Notes: generated from the sequence alone by a model not told the origin. DNA of 64,000 nucleotides from Streptomyces sedi (GCF_006335015.1 NZ_VDGT01000007.1:1-64000); one strand, 5' to 3'; positions 1 through 9,363 are shown, counted from the stretch's first letter. Numbers and translations are program-made.

Positions 1-2
1 TG

Positions 3-110
3 GAAGCCCATGGTGTTCACCTCCCCGCCTCAACGGCCCGTTTCCGCACACCGGACGACATCGCCAGGTTCCTCGATCCTCACAACACCAAGATCAAACC
101 GACGTGTTGA
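3..110 (+). CDS. C-terminal fragment of an unidentified protein, cut by the left edge
   Basis: An open frame enters from the left edge and stops at TGA 108-110, giving 35 residues that end in DDIARFLDPHNTKIKPTC. Codon use suits an actinomycete gene and no in-frame start is needed because the gene begins outside the window. I do not recognise the family. A weak 7-bp GC hairpin (179-185 with 194-200) lies downstream and could be its terminator; otherwise bases 111-281 show nothing. Confidence 0.35.
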   Translation, partial: EAHGVHLPASTARFRTPDDIARFLDPHNTKIKPTC

Positions 111-281
111 TTCCCGGCAAGCCCTTAGAGCCCCTGGGCCAAGGTGTCAGCGGGGGCGTGGGTAACAGCAGACAGCAAGTGCCGGTGGCGCTGCCGGCAC
201 GCCGGACCTGCCCGGATATGAGCGCTTCACGCGACTTCGCGTAAGTCATCTCGCTGAGAGGGCCTCAGCGCCCCGCAGTCG

Positions 282-767
282 CTACAGCGGAAGCGACCCG
301 TCGCAGAGCGCGCAGCAGAAGTAGTCGTCGCGCACGATGTTCCGGCGCCCGCAGTGCGGGCACTGCCGGAAGACGAACACGTGGGTGAATCCTGCGGGAT
401 GCCCGACTCCGGCAGTCGTCAGTGTCGTGTCGATGGCCGCCCAGGAATCAGGGGCCGGGCAGTACCCCGTCGACTGATTGGTGATCTCGTCGGCTTCCCA
501 ACCCTTCCCCCTGTGGGTGAAGCTGATCTCCCCGGCCGCGGCGACGAGGACTCCGCCCGAGCAGACGACGTGTTCGCTTCTGCGCGGCGCCAATCGGAGC
601 AACAGGTCGGCGTCGACGGTAAAGGTGAAGGGCTCGCTCACGTCATCGGGCGGCTGCTGGGAGAGCCAGGCCGCGAGTTGGTCACCTGAGGTGATGGGCG
701 ATCCGACGGTTTCCTCGGATGCCCGGGCCAGATGCTCGGGAGGCCCGACATACGGGTAGATCTTCAT
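282..767 (-). CDS. Small protein with C-terminal zinc-ribbon-like Cys motif; candidate RHS immunity-locus gene
   Basis: The 161-residue product starts at ATG 767-765 (MKIYPYVG), which overlaps the TGA of the gene upstream as ATGA, so the two are probably translationally coupled. A longer frame upstream of this Met has no gene-like composition. The C-terminus carries CPHC followed about 14 residues later by CCALC, a spacing typical of a small zinc ribbon. I recognise no family. Its place as third gene behind an RHS toxin suggests, but does not prove, a role in immunity or as an orphan immunity gene. Confidence 0.65.
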   Translation of the reverse strand: MKIYPYVGPPEHLARASEETVGSPITSGDQLAAWLSQQPPDDVSEPFTFTVDADLLLRLAPRRSEHVVCSGGVLVAAAGEISFTHRGKGWEADEITNQSTGYCPAPDSWAAIDTTLTTAGVGHPAGFTHVFVFRQCPHCGRRNIVRDDYFCCALCDGSLPL

Positions 768-1165
768 GCGTCTTCTCCGGGTGGCTGCGACCGCGTCATC
801 TCGCCGAAAGGCACGGCCTGGGCTTCTCCGACGTAGTCGGCCGCTGTGCTGGGCAGCAAGGGTGCGGGGTTTCCCGGCCCCCAGTACTCCCAACCGGCGA
901 AGAAGTAGTGCCCCACGACGGTCGTGCGTGTGACGCCCTCTGCGTCCTCTCGCTCCAGAAGCTCCAACGCTTCGGTCAGTTGACGCAGAAAGTGGCCGAT
1001 CTCGACCTGGGCCAGGGGGCGGTGGCTGCTCCAGATTCGGCTCCAAGCTTTCGGCCGGGCGGCCGGCTGGTCGGCCAGCCCCACCCAGGTCCTTTCTTCT
1101 ACGGTGAAGACGTAGGCGGTGACGGTGTGCTCCGAGAAGAGCTGGACGCTTAGGCAGTCAGTCAT
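764..1165 (-). CDS. Hypothetical 133-aa protein, likely cognate immunity protein of the RHS toxin
   Basis: The product begins MTDCLSVQLFSEHTVTAYVF and its ATG (1165-1163) overlaps the RHS stop codon as ATGA. A small acidic, soluble protein encoded immediately behind an RHS C-terminal toxin domain is the standard place for an immunity protein. No catalytic motif, signal peptide or membrane segment is visible. The assignment is inferred from position only, and the next gene (282-767) is a second candidate. Confidence 0.65.
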   Translation of the reverse strand: MTDCLSVQLFSEHTVTAYVFTVEERTWVGLADQPAARPKAWSRIWSSHRPLAQVEIGHFLRQLTEALELLEREDAEGVTRTTVVGHYFFAGWEYWGPGNPAPLLPSTAADYVGEAQAVPFGEMTRSQPPGEDA

Positions 1166-4100
1166 TCGCGTATCAGGAATTCGATCAGGACGTCGGGGGT
1201 CATTTCGCCGCGACCGACCCGTTCGGCGATCTCGGCTGTTCGGTGGTGGCCACCGGTGATATGCACTTGAGAGCCAGGGTAATTGATGCTGTCGCCGGGG
1301 CCCCAGTCCCTGTATCCGCTGATCGGATCGTTCCCCTGAGGACCGCCGATCCGGATCAGTTCGTCGTTGGAGAGGTTCCTGACGCCACCGTGGCCGGCGA
1401 TCTCGCCCCCCAGCATCTGTGCGTCGTTGAGCCCATGGCTGGGGACGCGGTTATCGACCAGTTCGCCCGCGCGGACATAGAACCGCTCCGGGTTGGAGTG
1501 GATCGGGAGGTCGGCCAGGTGCGCATTCGTGTAGGCCAAGCCCAGCGGGTCGATCCAGGTATGTGGGTTGTGTGGGTACGTGTACGGGTTCGGGGCCGGC
1601 AGGAGACCGTACGGGTCGGGGGTGCTGAAGCGACCGGTCTCGGGGTCGTAGTGGCGGTGGTGGTTGAAATGCCAACCGGTTTCCTCGTCGGCGTACTGGC
1701 CGGGGAAGCGCAGAGCGGTGTGGGCGCCATCGGCGCCTTCCGTGACCGTGCGGCCCCACAGGGTCGCACGGCGCTGCCAGGCGATGCCCCCGCCCTCATC
1801 GATCAGATGAGTCGGAGTCCCGACCAGGTCGGTGACTATGGCGAAAAAGCGCTCGTCGATCTCTCCCTGCTCCGCTTCCCGAGCCCCGTGGACGCGTTCC
1901 GTCTGCGTCAGAGGGTGGAGACCGTGGTGGTCCCAGGTCGTGATGCGGGCGGCCTCGTCGTCGGCCACCGCCATCTGTTCGACGAGGGCGTTGCCGTGCC
2001 AGGTGAAGAGCACGCGTTCCACGACTGTGGCGCCGTCGGCAGCGAGCCGCGTCTTGGCGATGCGGCGGCCGAGGGGGTCGTAGGAATATCGCCACCGCGT
2101 GCCATCGGGGGTCACCACGCCGGTGAGCTGGTTCTCGGCGTTCCAGGTGTAGTGCCAGATGTCGGGCTTCCTGGACAGGCGTTTGCGCTGTCGGCGTATG
2201 ACGCGTCCGGCCGCGTCGTAGGTGTATCGGACAGCACCTGCCTGGGTCAGGAGGCTACCGGCGTAGTCACGCTGCCCCGTCTCCTCCCCCATGTGGCCGA
2301 ACGAGGTCCGGTGGGCGTTGGTCTGGTTCCCGGCGAGGTCGTAGACATATGTCTCCTCGCCCCCCGGGCCTGCCACTGCCAAGACGTGCCCGGCAGGGCC
2401 GACGGTATAGTGGGTGGTATCCGAGCCCTCGGACACGGCCGTGAGGTAGCCGTCGGGCCGATAGGCGTAGGAGCGACGGTGGAGCTCTCTACGACCTCCG
2501 GCCGGCCCGTCCGGCACGGTGAGGACTTGCTCAGCTGGAAGTCCCGCCTCGTTCCAACAGTGTCGGAGGACGAAGGTGTCGTCAACGGCACGGAGGGACT
2601 CCCTGCCCAGTGCGTCACGTTCGAAGGCGAGATGGTGAGCGCCCGATGTCAGGGCCGAGACGCCCCCGCCTTCTGCGTAGCTCCAACTGCTGGCGTGGCC
2701 GCCGGGAGTACGCCGAGTGAGGAGTCTGCCAAGCCCGTCATAGTCCAGCGTGAGCGTACGTCCGTTGACGGTCTCCCACAGCAGGCGGCCCGACAAGTCA
2801 TGGCTGCGGGTCATTTCCGCGTCCGGACCGTGCGCGTGCACGAGTTGACCCGCCCAGTCGTACGCGAAGCTGGTGGTCTCACCTGTCGACAGGACGCGGC
2901 GGACCACCCGGCCCATCGCGTCGTGGCTCAGGCTTAGCCGCTCGCCAGCCGCGTTCGTTCGGGAAAGGAGTTGGCCCGCGCCGTCGAGTTCGAAGTGGGT
3001 GGTCCGGTCGTCGAAATCCGACTCCGTCGTCATGCGACCGACCTGGTCATAGGTGTAGTCCCAGGTCAGCCCTGTCGGCGAGACCATCTGAACGATGTTG
3101 AGTTCGGTGTCCCGGACGTAGCGCAGCGTCGCCCCGTCCGGGGTCGTCTGCGAGGCGGCCAGATCGAACGGACCATAGGTGAACCGCGTCACGCCGCCGT
3201 TCTCGTCGGTGAACGCCAGGAGGTTGCTCTCGCCGTCCCAACGCCACTCGCGTCGCCCACCGTCGGGGGCAGTGCGGCGCAGCGGGTCCCCCTCCACGGA
3301 CCAGGCGAAGGTGGTGACAGCCCCGAGGGGGTCGACGATCTCGACCGGACGGCCGAAAGCGTCTCGTCCATACCGACTCGTCCCACCTCCCGCATCGCTC
3401 ACTGTGACCGGTAGACCGGCCGCGTCACACCCGAAGTGCGTGACGTTTCCCAAAGCATCAGTGATGGAGGAAACGGCCCCGGTGGGGAAGTGGGTGTACC
3501 TGGTGCGGTTGCCTGCCGGGTCGGTCACGGTGGTGCGGTTGCCCCGGCTGTCGTAGGCATATCGCCAGGTCGTGCCGTCGGGGTTGATGATCTCGGACAG
3601 AAGGCCGAGATCGTTGTACTGCGCCCGCGTGCGGGTGCTGTCCGGTCGGACAACGACGGTCACCTGCCCCGATTCGTCGTGGTCGCACCGCGTGGTGCGC
3701 CCCAACGGGTCGGTCAGCACGGTGACCCTGTCGTACCGGTCGAACGCTCGGCGAGTGGTGTTTCCGGCGGGGTCGGTCTCGGCGACGAGTTGGAAGCAGT
3801 CGTTGAACTGGTAGACCGTCACGTGGCCCAGGGAATCAGTCGCCGTCGTGCGGTGGTTCTCAGTGTCGTAGGCGTAGCTGCATTCGAGCGCACGGTCGGT
3901 GCCGGTGCCGAACACGCATCGGCCGGCCTCGTCGTACTCGTAGCGGTACCAGGTGCCGTTCCGGTCCTCCCACCGGGTCAGGCGGTGTTCCTCGTCATAG
4001 GAGAACAGCATGGGCAGACCCGAGGAGTTGTAGACCTTGGCCAGATTGCCTGCCGTGTCGTACTCATACGCCAGTAGCACAGGTTCCACATCATCGCTCA

Positions 4101-5679
4101 ACAGCCGCAGTGCGGTGACCCGTCCATCGACGATCCCGACGCCGACCCGGTAGCCGCCCGAGTGCACGATCTCCGTGGGCTGCCCGTGCTCGCTGTAGCG
4201 GATGTCGATGCGGTTGGTGTTGCTGTCGCTTATCGCGACAAGAGGAAGCTCGCTTCCGCGGTGCCCCGGGACGGGGGCGAAATGGAGTGTCCGTCCCGTC
4301 TCCTGTCGGTGCACGGCGATGGGAGTACCCCTCTCCCCGTCCCATGACAGACCCCATCGAGGCCCCTCAACCGGCATCACCTCTTGCTCAGGCTCAGGCA
4401 GGGGAATGGGATACTCCAGCCGCATGCCGTCCTCAGTGAGAAGCGCGACCCCGTGCTCCTCCAAGACAAGACGCTGATCGAGCGTCGAGGCCCAGCTCGG
4501 TCCGAACCACCGGCCCTCCCGGTAGGTCGACAGGTGATGTCGCCGCAACACGAGCGACAGGACACCGGGCAGGTCGACATCGGTGGCCGGCCACGCCACT
4601 TCACCGGTCGCGAAATCCACCGGGTCACGCGAGAAGACCCTGCGTCCCCACTCCACCGCACTGCCCCGCAACCGTCGCCCCGCACCCACCGCACCCCTCG
4701 CCATACCGCGCAGCCCCGTACGGGCCAAACCGCGCAGGCCAGCGGCCAGTCCACCGAGGGTGGTAAGGCCCTTCATCCCCGGAATGCAGTCAAACGCGGC
4801 GAACGCGACATCGAGCAGTCCGGCTTCACCTCTCGCGAACTTGATCAGCGTGTCGGCGAGGACAACGAGGGCCGCAGCAAGGACCACCCAGGCCAGCGGA
4901 CCGCCGATGATCATCACGACGACACCGAGTACCGCGACGATGACCTTGCAAGCCTCGACGAAGGTGTCCCAGTTGTCAGTCACCCAGTCGATGGCCTTCT
5001 CCCACCACCGCCGGTTCTGGATACCGGCGTCGGACGCCTCGTCGATATCGCGGGAGCACTCCCGTGCCGCGTCCTCGCGCATCTCCTGGGCTTCCTGGGC
5101 GAGTTGGCGGGCAGCGGACAGCCGCTCCTCGGCGTCGTTCACCCGGGACCGCGCCGCCCCGGCCGCCGCCTCGGCAGCCTGGGCATCCCGGGTCGCGGCA
5201 CGGACGTCATCCTCGTCGGGCGGCTCGACGTCCTCCCGCTCCCCCTCGCGCCGCAACCGTTCGGCCTCCTCCCCGGCGCGACCCATCCAGTCCTCGGCGT
5301 CACCTAACGCCGACTGCGCGGAGGCGAGATCGGCCTGCGCCGAGATCGCCCGGTCCAACGCGCGGTCCGCCATACCCTGCGCGGTCTGGAGCTTCGGCCA
5401 GTAGGTCCCGAGCGCCTGCGAACAGAGGGAGTAGGACTCCTCCAACTTGGTCAGATTGCCCGGCACACCGTCGAACTCGGCACGGAACACGTCCGCCGAC
5501 AACCCCGCCCAGTCCAACACCGCACGCTCCGAGGCCAGCCCCCGGATCTTCCCCAACGCCTCGTCGACATCATCGGCGAACTCCCGCAACTCATCCGCCA
5601 ACTCGCGGACCTCGTCCGGATCACCCGGCGTCGGATCCCGATCCATGTCCACAGGCGACCAGTCAGACGCACGCACCAT
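1162..5679 (-). CDS. RHS-repeat polymorphic toxin with ParB-like C-terminal domain
   Basis: The product is about 1505 residues from ATG 5679 (MVRASDWSPVDMDRDP). An in-frame start at 5736 exists, but family members start near the DW...DPTPGDP motif. In order: an N-terminal helical, WXG100-like region with coiled coil (about 20-230), a hydrophobic segment around 245-280, a DUF6531-type entry (DPVDFATGEVAW), then many YD repeats (YDxxGRxxx) that form the RHS shell. The conserved RHS core end is near residue 1380 (RHYDPETGRFSTPDPYGL, then DPLGLA). The last ~123 residues are the variable toxin. They contain HITGGHHRTAEIAERV, resembling the GxxHRxxA motif of ParB/sulfiredoxin-like nuclease toxins. 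Two small genes overlap the 3' end. Delivery and target are not shown by the sequence. Confidence 0.85.
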   Translation of the reverse strand: MVRASDWSPVDMDRDPTPGDPDEVRELADELREFADDVDEALGKIRGLASERAVLDWAGLSADVFRAEFDGVPGNLTKLEESYSLCSQALGTYWPKLQTAQGMADRALDRAISAQADLASAQSALGDAEDWMGRAGEEAERLRREGEREDVEPPDEDDVRAATRDAQAAEAAAGAARSRVNDAEERLSAARQLAQEAQEMREDAARECSRDIDEASDAGIQNRRWWEKAIDWVTDNWDTFVEACKVIVAVLGVVVMIIGGPLAWVVLAAALVVLADTLIKFARGEAGLLDVAFAAFDCIPGMKGLTTLGGLAAGLRGLARTGLRGMARGAVGAGRRLRGSAVEWGRRVFSRDPVDFATGEVAWPATDVDLPGVLSLVLRRHHLSTYREGRWFGPSWASTLDQRLVLEEHGVALLTEDGMRLEYPIPLPEPEQEVMPVEGPRWGLSWDGERGTPIAVHRQETGRTLHFAPVPGHRGSELPLVAISDSNTNRIDIRYSEHGQPTEIVHSGGYRVGVGIVDGRVTALRLLSDDVEPVLLAYEYDTAGNLAKVYNSSGLPMLFSYDEEHRLTRWEDRNGTWYRYEYDEAGRCVFGTGTDRALECSYAYDTENHRTTATDSLGHVTVYQFNDCFQLVAETDPAGNTTRRAFDRYDRVTVLTDPLGRTTRCDHDESGQVTVVVRPDSTRTRAQYNDLGLLSEIINPDGTTWRYAYDSRGNRTTVTDPAGNRTRYTHFPTGAVSSITDALGNVTHFGCDAAGLPVTVSDAGGGTSRYGRDAFGRPVEIVDPLGAVTTFAWSVEGDPLRRTAPDGGRREWRWDGESNLLAFTDENGGVTRFTYGPFDLAASQTTPDGATLRYVRDTELNIVQMVSPTGLTWDYTYDQVGRMTTESDFDDRTTHFELDGAGQLLSRTNAAGERLSLSHDAMGRVVRRVLSTGETTSFAYDWAGQLVHAHGPDAEMTRSHDLSGRLLWETVNGRTLTLDYDGLGRLLTRRTPGGHASSWSYAEGGGVSALTSGAHHLAFERDALGRESLRAVDDTFVLRHCWNEAGLPAEQVLTVPDGPAGGRRELHRRSYAYRPDGYLTAVSEGSDTTHYTVGPAGHVLAVAGPGGEETYVYDLAGNQTNAHRTSFGHMGEETGQRDYAGSLLTQAGAVRYTYDAAGRVIRRQRKRLSRKPDIWHYTWNAENQLTGVVTPDGTRWRYSYDPLGRRIAKTRLAADGATVVERVLFTWHGNALVEQMAVADDEAARITTWDHHGLHPLTQTERVHGAREAEQGEIDERFFAIVTDLVGTPTHLIDEGGGIAWQRRATLWGRTVTEGADGAHTALRFPGQYADEETGWHFNHHRHYDPETGRFSTPDPYGLLPAPNPYTYPHNPHTWIDPLGLAYTNAHLADLPIHSNPERFYVRAGELVDNRVPSHGLNDAQMLGGEIAGHGGVRNLSNDELIRIGGPQGNDPISGYRDWGPGDSINYPGSQVHITGGHHRTAEIAERVGRGEMTPDVLIEFLIRE

Positions 5680-6135
5680 GCCCCCCCAGGCCGAAGGTCT
5701 CAGGTCATCGTAGAAAGCGCGAGGACACAGCGTCAACGCCGGCTACGTTCAGTCGTATGGCTCGTCTGGTGGACCGTACTCGCATTGTTCGACGTCACCG
5801 ATTCGAGGTGAGCGAGAGAATCGCGAAAGCGTCATGAGCCTGCTGCCCTCCCACTCCCCCGTGACTCAGCCGCCTCTGCCACCGGGCATGGAGGGCGACC
5901 CGTTGGTCCCCTTGCGTGGCCAACGCGGGGACAACAGCCGTCAGGAGCAGGCGGAAAACCCCAGGTACCGGGCACGAAGCGCGAGCCTCGCATCAGCTCT
6001 CGAACCCAGAGAAAACCGCAGGTCAGAGGCCTGATAACGCGTCGTCCAGGGCGGCATTGCAAGTCCCCCCTCGGACACCACATCTTCCCAGGCCTGACCT
6101 GCGGGTTCCCTCCGGCCAGTGGTTCGCCCCCGCCG

Positions 6136-6468
6136 CCCCGCGCCGCCTCTCCGGAGACCGCCGAACGCTTGCGACTGACCGGATACGCCGGCTGCGACTA
6201 CCGCCGCTCCCGCTCCCCGTTCTTCTGGGTCTTCCGGCTCTGCCCGGTGACCACCGCCGAGGGCCCGTGCCGGTCAGCCGGTGCCCGGCCAACCCCGAGC
6301 TCGGCGAGCGGGAAGTGATGACCGGCGCTGCTGGACCGCGACCGCCACCCCGCCCACGCCGGGCACCGGGCAGCGGTTAGCGGTTACTCGCCGCGGGCCG
6401 CCGCGCTCTGGCGCGACTGGACCAGCGACGCCCCGGGCAAACACTCACTCATCGCCTGTGCCCACTGA
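6136..6468 (+). pseudogene. Decayed DDE transposase remnant (IS982-like, tentative)
   Basis: Three short stretches in shifting frames read as one transposase. Frame 1 gives LTGYAGCDYRRSRSPFFW from about 6170. Frame 3 gives PANPELGEREVMTG near 6285-6326. Frame 1 again gives LLDRDRHPAHAGHR from 6328 to a TGA at 6466-6468. The order resembles the middle of IS982-family transposases (an AGYGYC..SRFFWGLRL-type segment, then LANPKIGEREVL). At least two frameshifts and loss of both ends make it non-functional. I found no clear terminal inverted repeats. The rest of the gap (5680-6135) shows no supported gene. Confidence 0.55.
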
Positions 6469-6479
6469 AGACATCGAAC

Positions 6480-7475
6480 TCATTCGGGCTCGTGGCTGAT
6501 CACGACCTTGCCGAAACGTGAGCCGTGCGCGAAGTGCTCGAACGCCTGTGGGGCCTCGGAGAAGGGGAAGACTCGGTCCATCACGGGGCGGATGCGGTGT
6601 TGGGCCAGGACGCGGTTCATCTCCTCCAGGTCGCCGCGGCTTCCGACGCCGATCGCGCGGAGTGTGGCGAAGCGGAGGGAGAGGGGCATCAGGTCCATGC
6701 CCTGCCCGGCGCCGCCGAGGTGGCCGACCAGGGAGATGGTGCCGTGCGGGGCGAGGGCCTCGACGGACTGGGAGATGGTGGCGGCGCCGCCGACTTCGAC
6801 GACCGTGTCGACGCCGCGGTCGTCGGTGAGCTCGCGGACGAGGGAGCCCCAGCCAGGGGTCTCCGCGTAGTTGACGACGTCGGAGGCGCCGAGTGCGCGC
6901 AGGCGCTCGGCCTTGGCCTCACTGGAGGTGGTGGCGAGGACGCGAGCGCCGGCGGTGCGGGCGAACCGCAGCGCGAACAGCGACACACCGCCGCTGCCCT
7001 GCACCAGCACGGTGTCGCCAGGCCCGACGCCGGCCACGGCGGACCAACCGGTCAAGGCCGCGCACGGCAGCGTCGCGGCCTCCTCGAAGCTGAGGTGCTC
7101 GGGCATCGAGACCAGGGCGTTCTCGTCGACGACGGCGTAGTCGCTGAGCCAACCGTCGATGTCGGTGCCGTACATCCGGCCCACCTTTCGCATCGGGCCG
7201 CCGAACCATGTCGGGTGGAACGAGTTGACCACCCGGTCGCCGACCCGGAACCGCGTGGTGTCCGGCCCGACAGCCTCGATCACGCCGGCGGCGTCGGAGA
7301 GCTGGATCAGGTTCGGCAGCGGCGGGAGCGGATACCGGCCGCTGGCGATCACCGTGTCACGGCTGTTCAGGGAGGTGGCCTTGACGCGGACCAGGACTTG
7401 GCCACGTCCGGGAGTGGGCGTGGGTTCCTTGACCAGTTCGAGGGCGAGGTCGGCGTTCAATCGGTATGACTGCAT
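6480..7475 (-). CDS. MDR-family NAD(P)-dependent alcohol dehydrogenase/quinone-reductase-like protein
   Basis: The product is 331 residues from MQSYRLNADLAL (ATG 7475); a frame 20 codons longer lacks family similarity. The N-terminal GroES-like half contains VKATSLNSRDTVIASGRYP and the C-terminal half a Rossmann fold with VLVQGSGGVSLFALRFA, matching the GxGxxG/A nucleotide site of medium-chain dehydrogenases. The family reduces or oxidises alcohols, aldehydes or quinones with NAD(P)H. It is divergent from an AraC-type gene at 7559, with about 80 bp between starts, so that regulator probably controls it. The substrate cannot be deduced. Confidence 0.85.
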   Translation of the reverse strand: MQSYRLNADLALELVKEPTPTPGRGQVLVRVKATSLNSRDTVIASGRYPLPPLPNLIQLSDAAGVIEAVGPDTTRFRVGDRVVNSFHPTWFGGPMRKVGRMYGTDIDGWLSDYAVVDENALVSMPEHLSFEEAATLPCAALTGWSAVAGVGPGDTVLVQGSGGVSLFALRFARTAGARVLATTSSEAKAERLRALGASDVVNYAETPGWGSLVRELTDDRGVDTVVEVGGAATISQSVEALAPHGTISLVGHLGGAGQGMDLMPLSLRFATLRAIGVGSRGDLEEMNRVLAQHRIRPVMDRVFPFSEAPQAFEHFAHGSRFGKVVISHEPE

Positions 7476-7558
7476 GATCTTGACGCTAGGATGCCCGGGC
7501 TGGACGATCAGCACCCTGGAGTCCAAATTCCGCAACCGATCGTCCAGGGCCAGGAGTC

Positions 7559-8476
7559 ATGGATCTCGTCGACACCGTGCTCAGCACGATGAACATCAGG
7601 CCCTCCCAGTACGCCCGGCTCAGCGTCGGCGCACCGTGGGGCATCTCCGTGCGGTCGCGCGACTCCGCCCGGCTGCTGCTGGTCGCGGAGGGCTCCTGCT
7701 GGCTCGACACGGAGTCGCTCGAAAAACCGCGACCGCTCGTCGCCGGCGACTGCTTCCTGGTGCAGAGCGACGTCGAGTTCACACTCCAGGACGCGCCCGG
7801 CCGCGCCCTCGTGGACTGCGAGTCGCTGTCCGGGAGCCACGTCGCCGAGCACGGCGGCGACGGCGAGCGGACGGTGATCCTCTCCGGCCGGTTCTCCTTC
7901 GACATCGCCGCCGCGGGACAACTCCTCGACACTTTGCCGCCGTTGCTGCGCATCGATCTCGGCAACGCCGCCGGCCGGTCGCTTCGTGCCACCTTCGAAC
8001 TGCTCGACGCCGAGGCGTCCGAGGGCGGCGGCGGCTCCGCGCTGATCGCCAGCCGACTCGCCGATGTGCTTTTCGTGCAGGCGATGCGGGCCAGCTGCGC
8101 GTCCATCGGCAGCGGCGGCGTCAGCTGGCTCGCCGCGCTCCGCGACCCTCAGCTCTCCGCCGCCATGAACGCCGTGCACGGTGACCTCACGCGTGCGTGG
8201 ACCGTCGCCGAACTCGCCCGTGTCGCCGGCATGTCCCGCTCCGCCTTCGCCGCCGCGTTCCACGCCAAGGCGGGAGAGACGCCGCTGAGCTACCTCACCT
8301 CGTGGCGCCTCTACCGGGCCAAGATCATGCTCCGCGACACGCCGTTGAGCGTGCAGGAGATCGCCGTGCGGGTCGGCTACGAGACCGGCACCGCCCTCAG
8401 CCGTGTCTTCACCCGCCGTGAGGGCATCTCCCCCGGCGCCTGGCGCAGGAACCAGCGGCGCTCGCGGGCCGCTTGA
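7559..8476 (+). CDS. AraC-family transcriptional regulator with N-terminal cupin domain
   Basis: The 305-residue protein has an N-terminal cupin-type ligand domain (RLLLVAEGSCWLD, ALVAGDCFL-like strands) and a C-terminal pair of helix-turn-helix motifs. The first is WTVAELARVAGMSRSAFAAAF and the second LSVQEIAVRVGYETGTALSR, followed by the GISPGAWRR tail typical of AraC regulators. AGGAG lies only 2 bases before the ATG, so the later ATG at 7589 remains possible. Divergent pairing with the MDR dehydrogenase suggests local regulation of it. The 208-bp gap to the next gene shows no gene. Confidence 0.85.
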   Translation: MDLVDTVLSTMNIRPSQYARLSVGAPWGISVRSRDSARLLLVAEGSCWLDTESLEKPRPLVAGDCFLVQSDVEFTLQDAPGRALVDCESLSGSHVAEHGGDGERTVILSGRFSFDIAAAGQLLDTLPPLLRIDLGNAAGRSLRATFELLDAEASEGGGGSALIASRLADVLFVQAMRASCASIGSGGVSWLAALRDPQLSAAMNAVHGDLTRAWTVAELARVAGMSRSAFAAAFHAKAGETPLSYLTSWRLYRAKIMLRDTPLSVQEIAVRVGYETGTALSRVFTRREGISPGAWRRNQRRSRAA

Positions 8477-8684
8477 TCCAGGATCGGTCGCCCGGTGGAC
8501 GGCATGAACTGACGTGTGAGTCGGGGACGTTGACCGCTCCGTTGTCGGGGCCGGGCCGCGGGCCCCCACCCTGTCGCCACCCCTCGCGGCCGTCCCTCCC
8601 CCGGCTCCGCGCGCCAAGCCCGCGCAACCTCGCCGCGCCTCGCGCGGGCAGGTACACGCTGGCGCGCGGAGAGCGTCGCCGCCG

Positions 8685-9278
8685 TCACTCGTTCCGAAGC
8701 GGTGTCCCGTACGTGGCGTCAAGCACCAGAGCGAGCAGCCGGTCGGGCTGTTCCGCATCGTGGCTGCGGGCTGTGGACAGCGCGATGCCGACGACGAGTT
8801 GGACCAGGTCGTCGGCGGTCAGGCCGGCGCGTGCCGTTCCCCGCCGCTGAGCCCGGGCGAGAAGCTCGGCTGCCGCGTCCAGGATCAGCCGATGGCAGGA
8901 GAGCTCCGGCGCGACCGGCTCCGCGACCATCAACGCGCCCACCAGCCCGTGGCTGAGCCTGGCGTGAACGAGGAACGCGCGCAGCCATCGCGTCAGCGCG
9001 TCGTCGGCGGATTCCGAGGAGGACAGCGTCTCGGCCAGCTCGCACAGCGTCTCGATCCGGTCCCCGAGGACCGCGGTCAGCAGAGCGGAGCGGTTCGGGA
9101 AGTGGCGGTACAAGGTCCCCGGGCCGACGCCGGCGCGGCGGGCGACCTCGTTGAGGGACGCCTCCGGTCCGGCTTCGGCGAAGACGTCCCGCGCCGCGGC
9201 GACGAGACGTTCACGGTTGAGTCGCGCATCGGTACGCCGCGGCTCTCGCGCGGGGGCGTTCTCGTGTGTGGTCGTCAT
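8685..9278 (-). CDS. TetR-family repressor
   Basis: The 197-residue protein has an N-terminal HTH (RLVAAARDVFAEAGPEASLNE followed by VARRAGVGPGTLYRHFPNRSALL), the classic TetR signature. A C-terminal ligand/dimer domain follows. It is divergent from an LLM-class oxidoreductase at 9387, and the 108-bp gap holds two copies of a palindromic site, so autoregulation and control of the neighbour are likely. GGAAG precedes the ATG by about 8 bases. Confidence 0.9.
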   Translation of the reverse strand: MTTTHENAPAREPRRTDARLNRERLVAAARDVFAEAGPEASLNEVARRAGVGPGTLYRHFPNRSALLTAVLGDRIETLCELAETLSSSESADDALTRWLRAFLVHARLSHGLVGALMVAEPVAPELSCHRLILDAAAELLARAQRRGTARAGLTADDLVQLVVGIALSTARSHDAEQPDRLLALVLDATYGTPLRNE

Positions 9279-9312
9279 CGGCCCGTCTTCCGGTCGCGTT
9301 CGGGGCAGTTAA

Positions 9313-9363
9313 GCGGAGCGCCTCTCCGTATAGTACCGTCCATCAACCGGAGAACCTCTCCGG
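9313..9363. promoter_or_regulatory. Two tandem TetR operator palindromes in the divergent promoter
   Basis: Site 1 (9313-9329) reads GCGGAGCGCCTCTCCGT and site 2 (9347-9363) reads CCGGAGAACCTCTCCGG; both share CGGAG-n3-CTCTCCG. The centres are 34 bp apart, about three helical turns. A -10-like TATAGT (9329-9334) sits between them, facing the oxidoreductase. This arrangement fits repression by the TetR protein at 8685-9278. Binding is inferred, the symmetry is seen. Confidence 0.65.

Noticed and set aside
768..1046. Longer N-terminal form (254 aa) of the zinc-ribbon gene
   Set aside because: The added part overlaps the previous gene and is Pro/Arg-rich shadow; the ATG at 767 gives a clean ATGA coupling.
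1243..2937. 564-codon plus-strand frame opposite the RHS gene
   Set aside because: Shadow of the YD-repeat coding strand; no recognisable motif.
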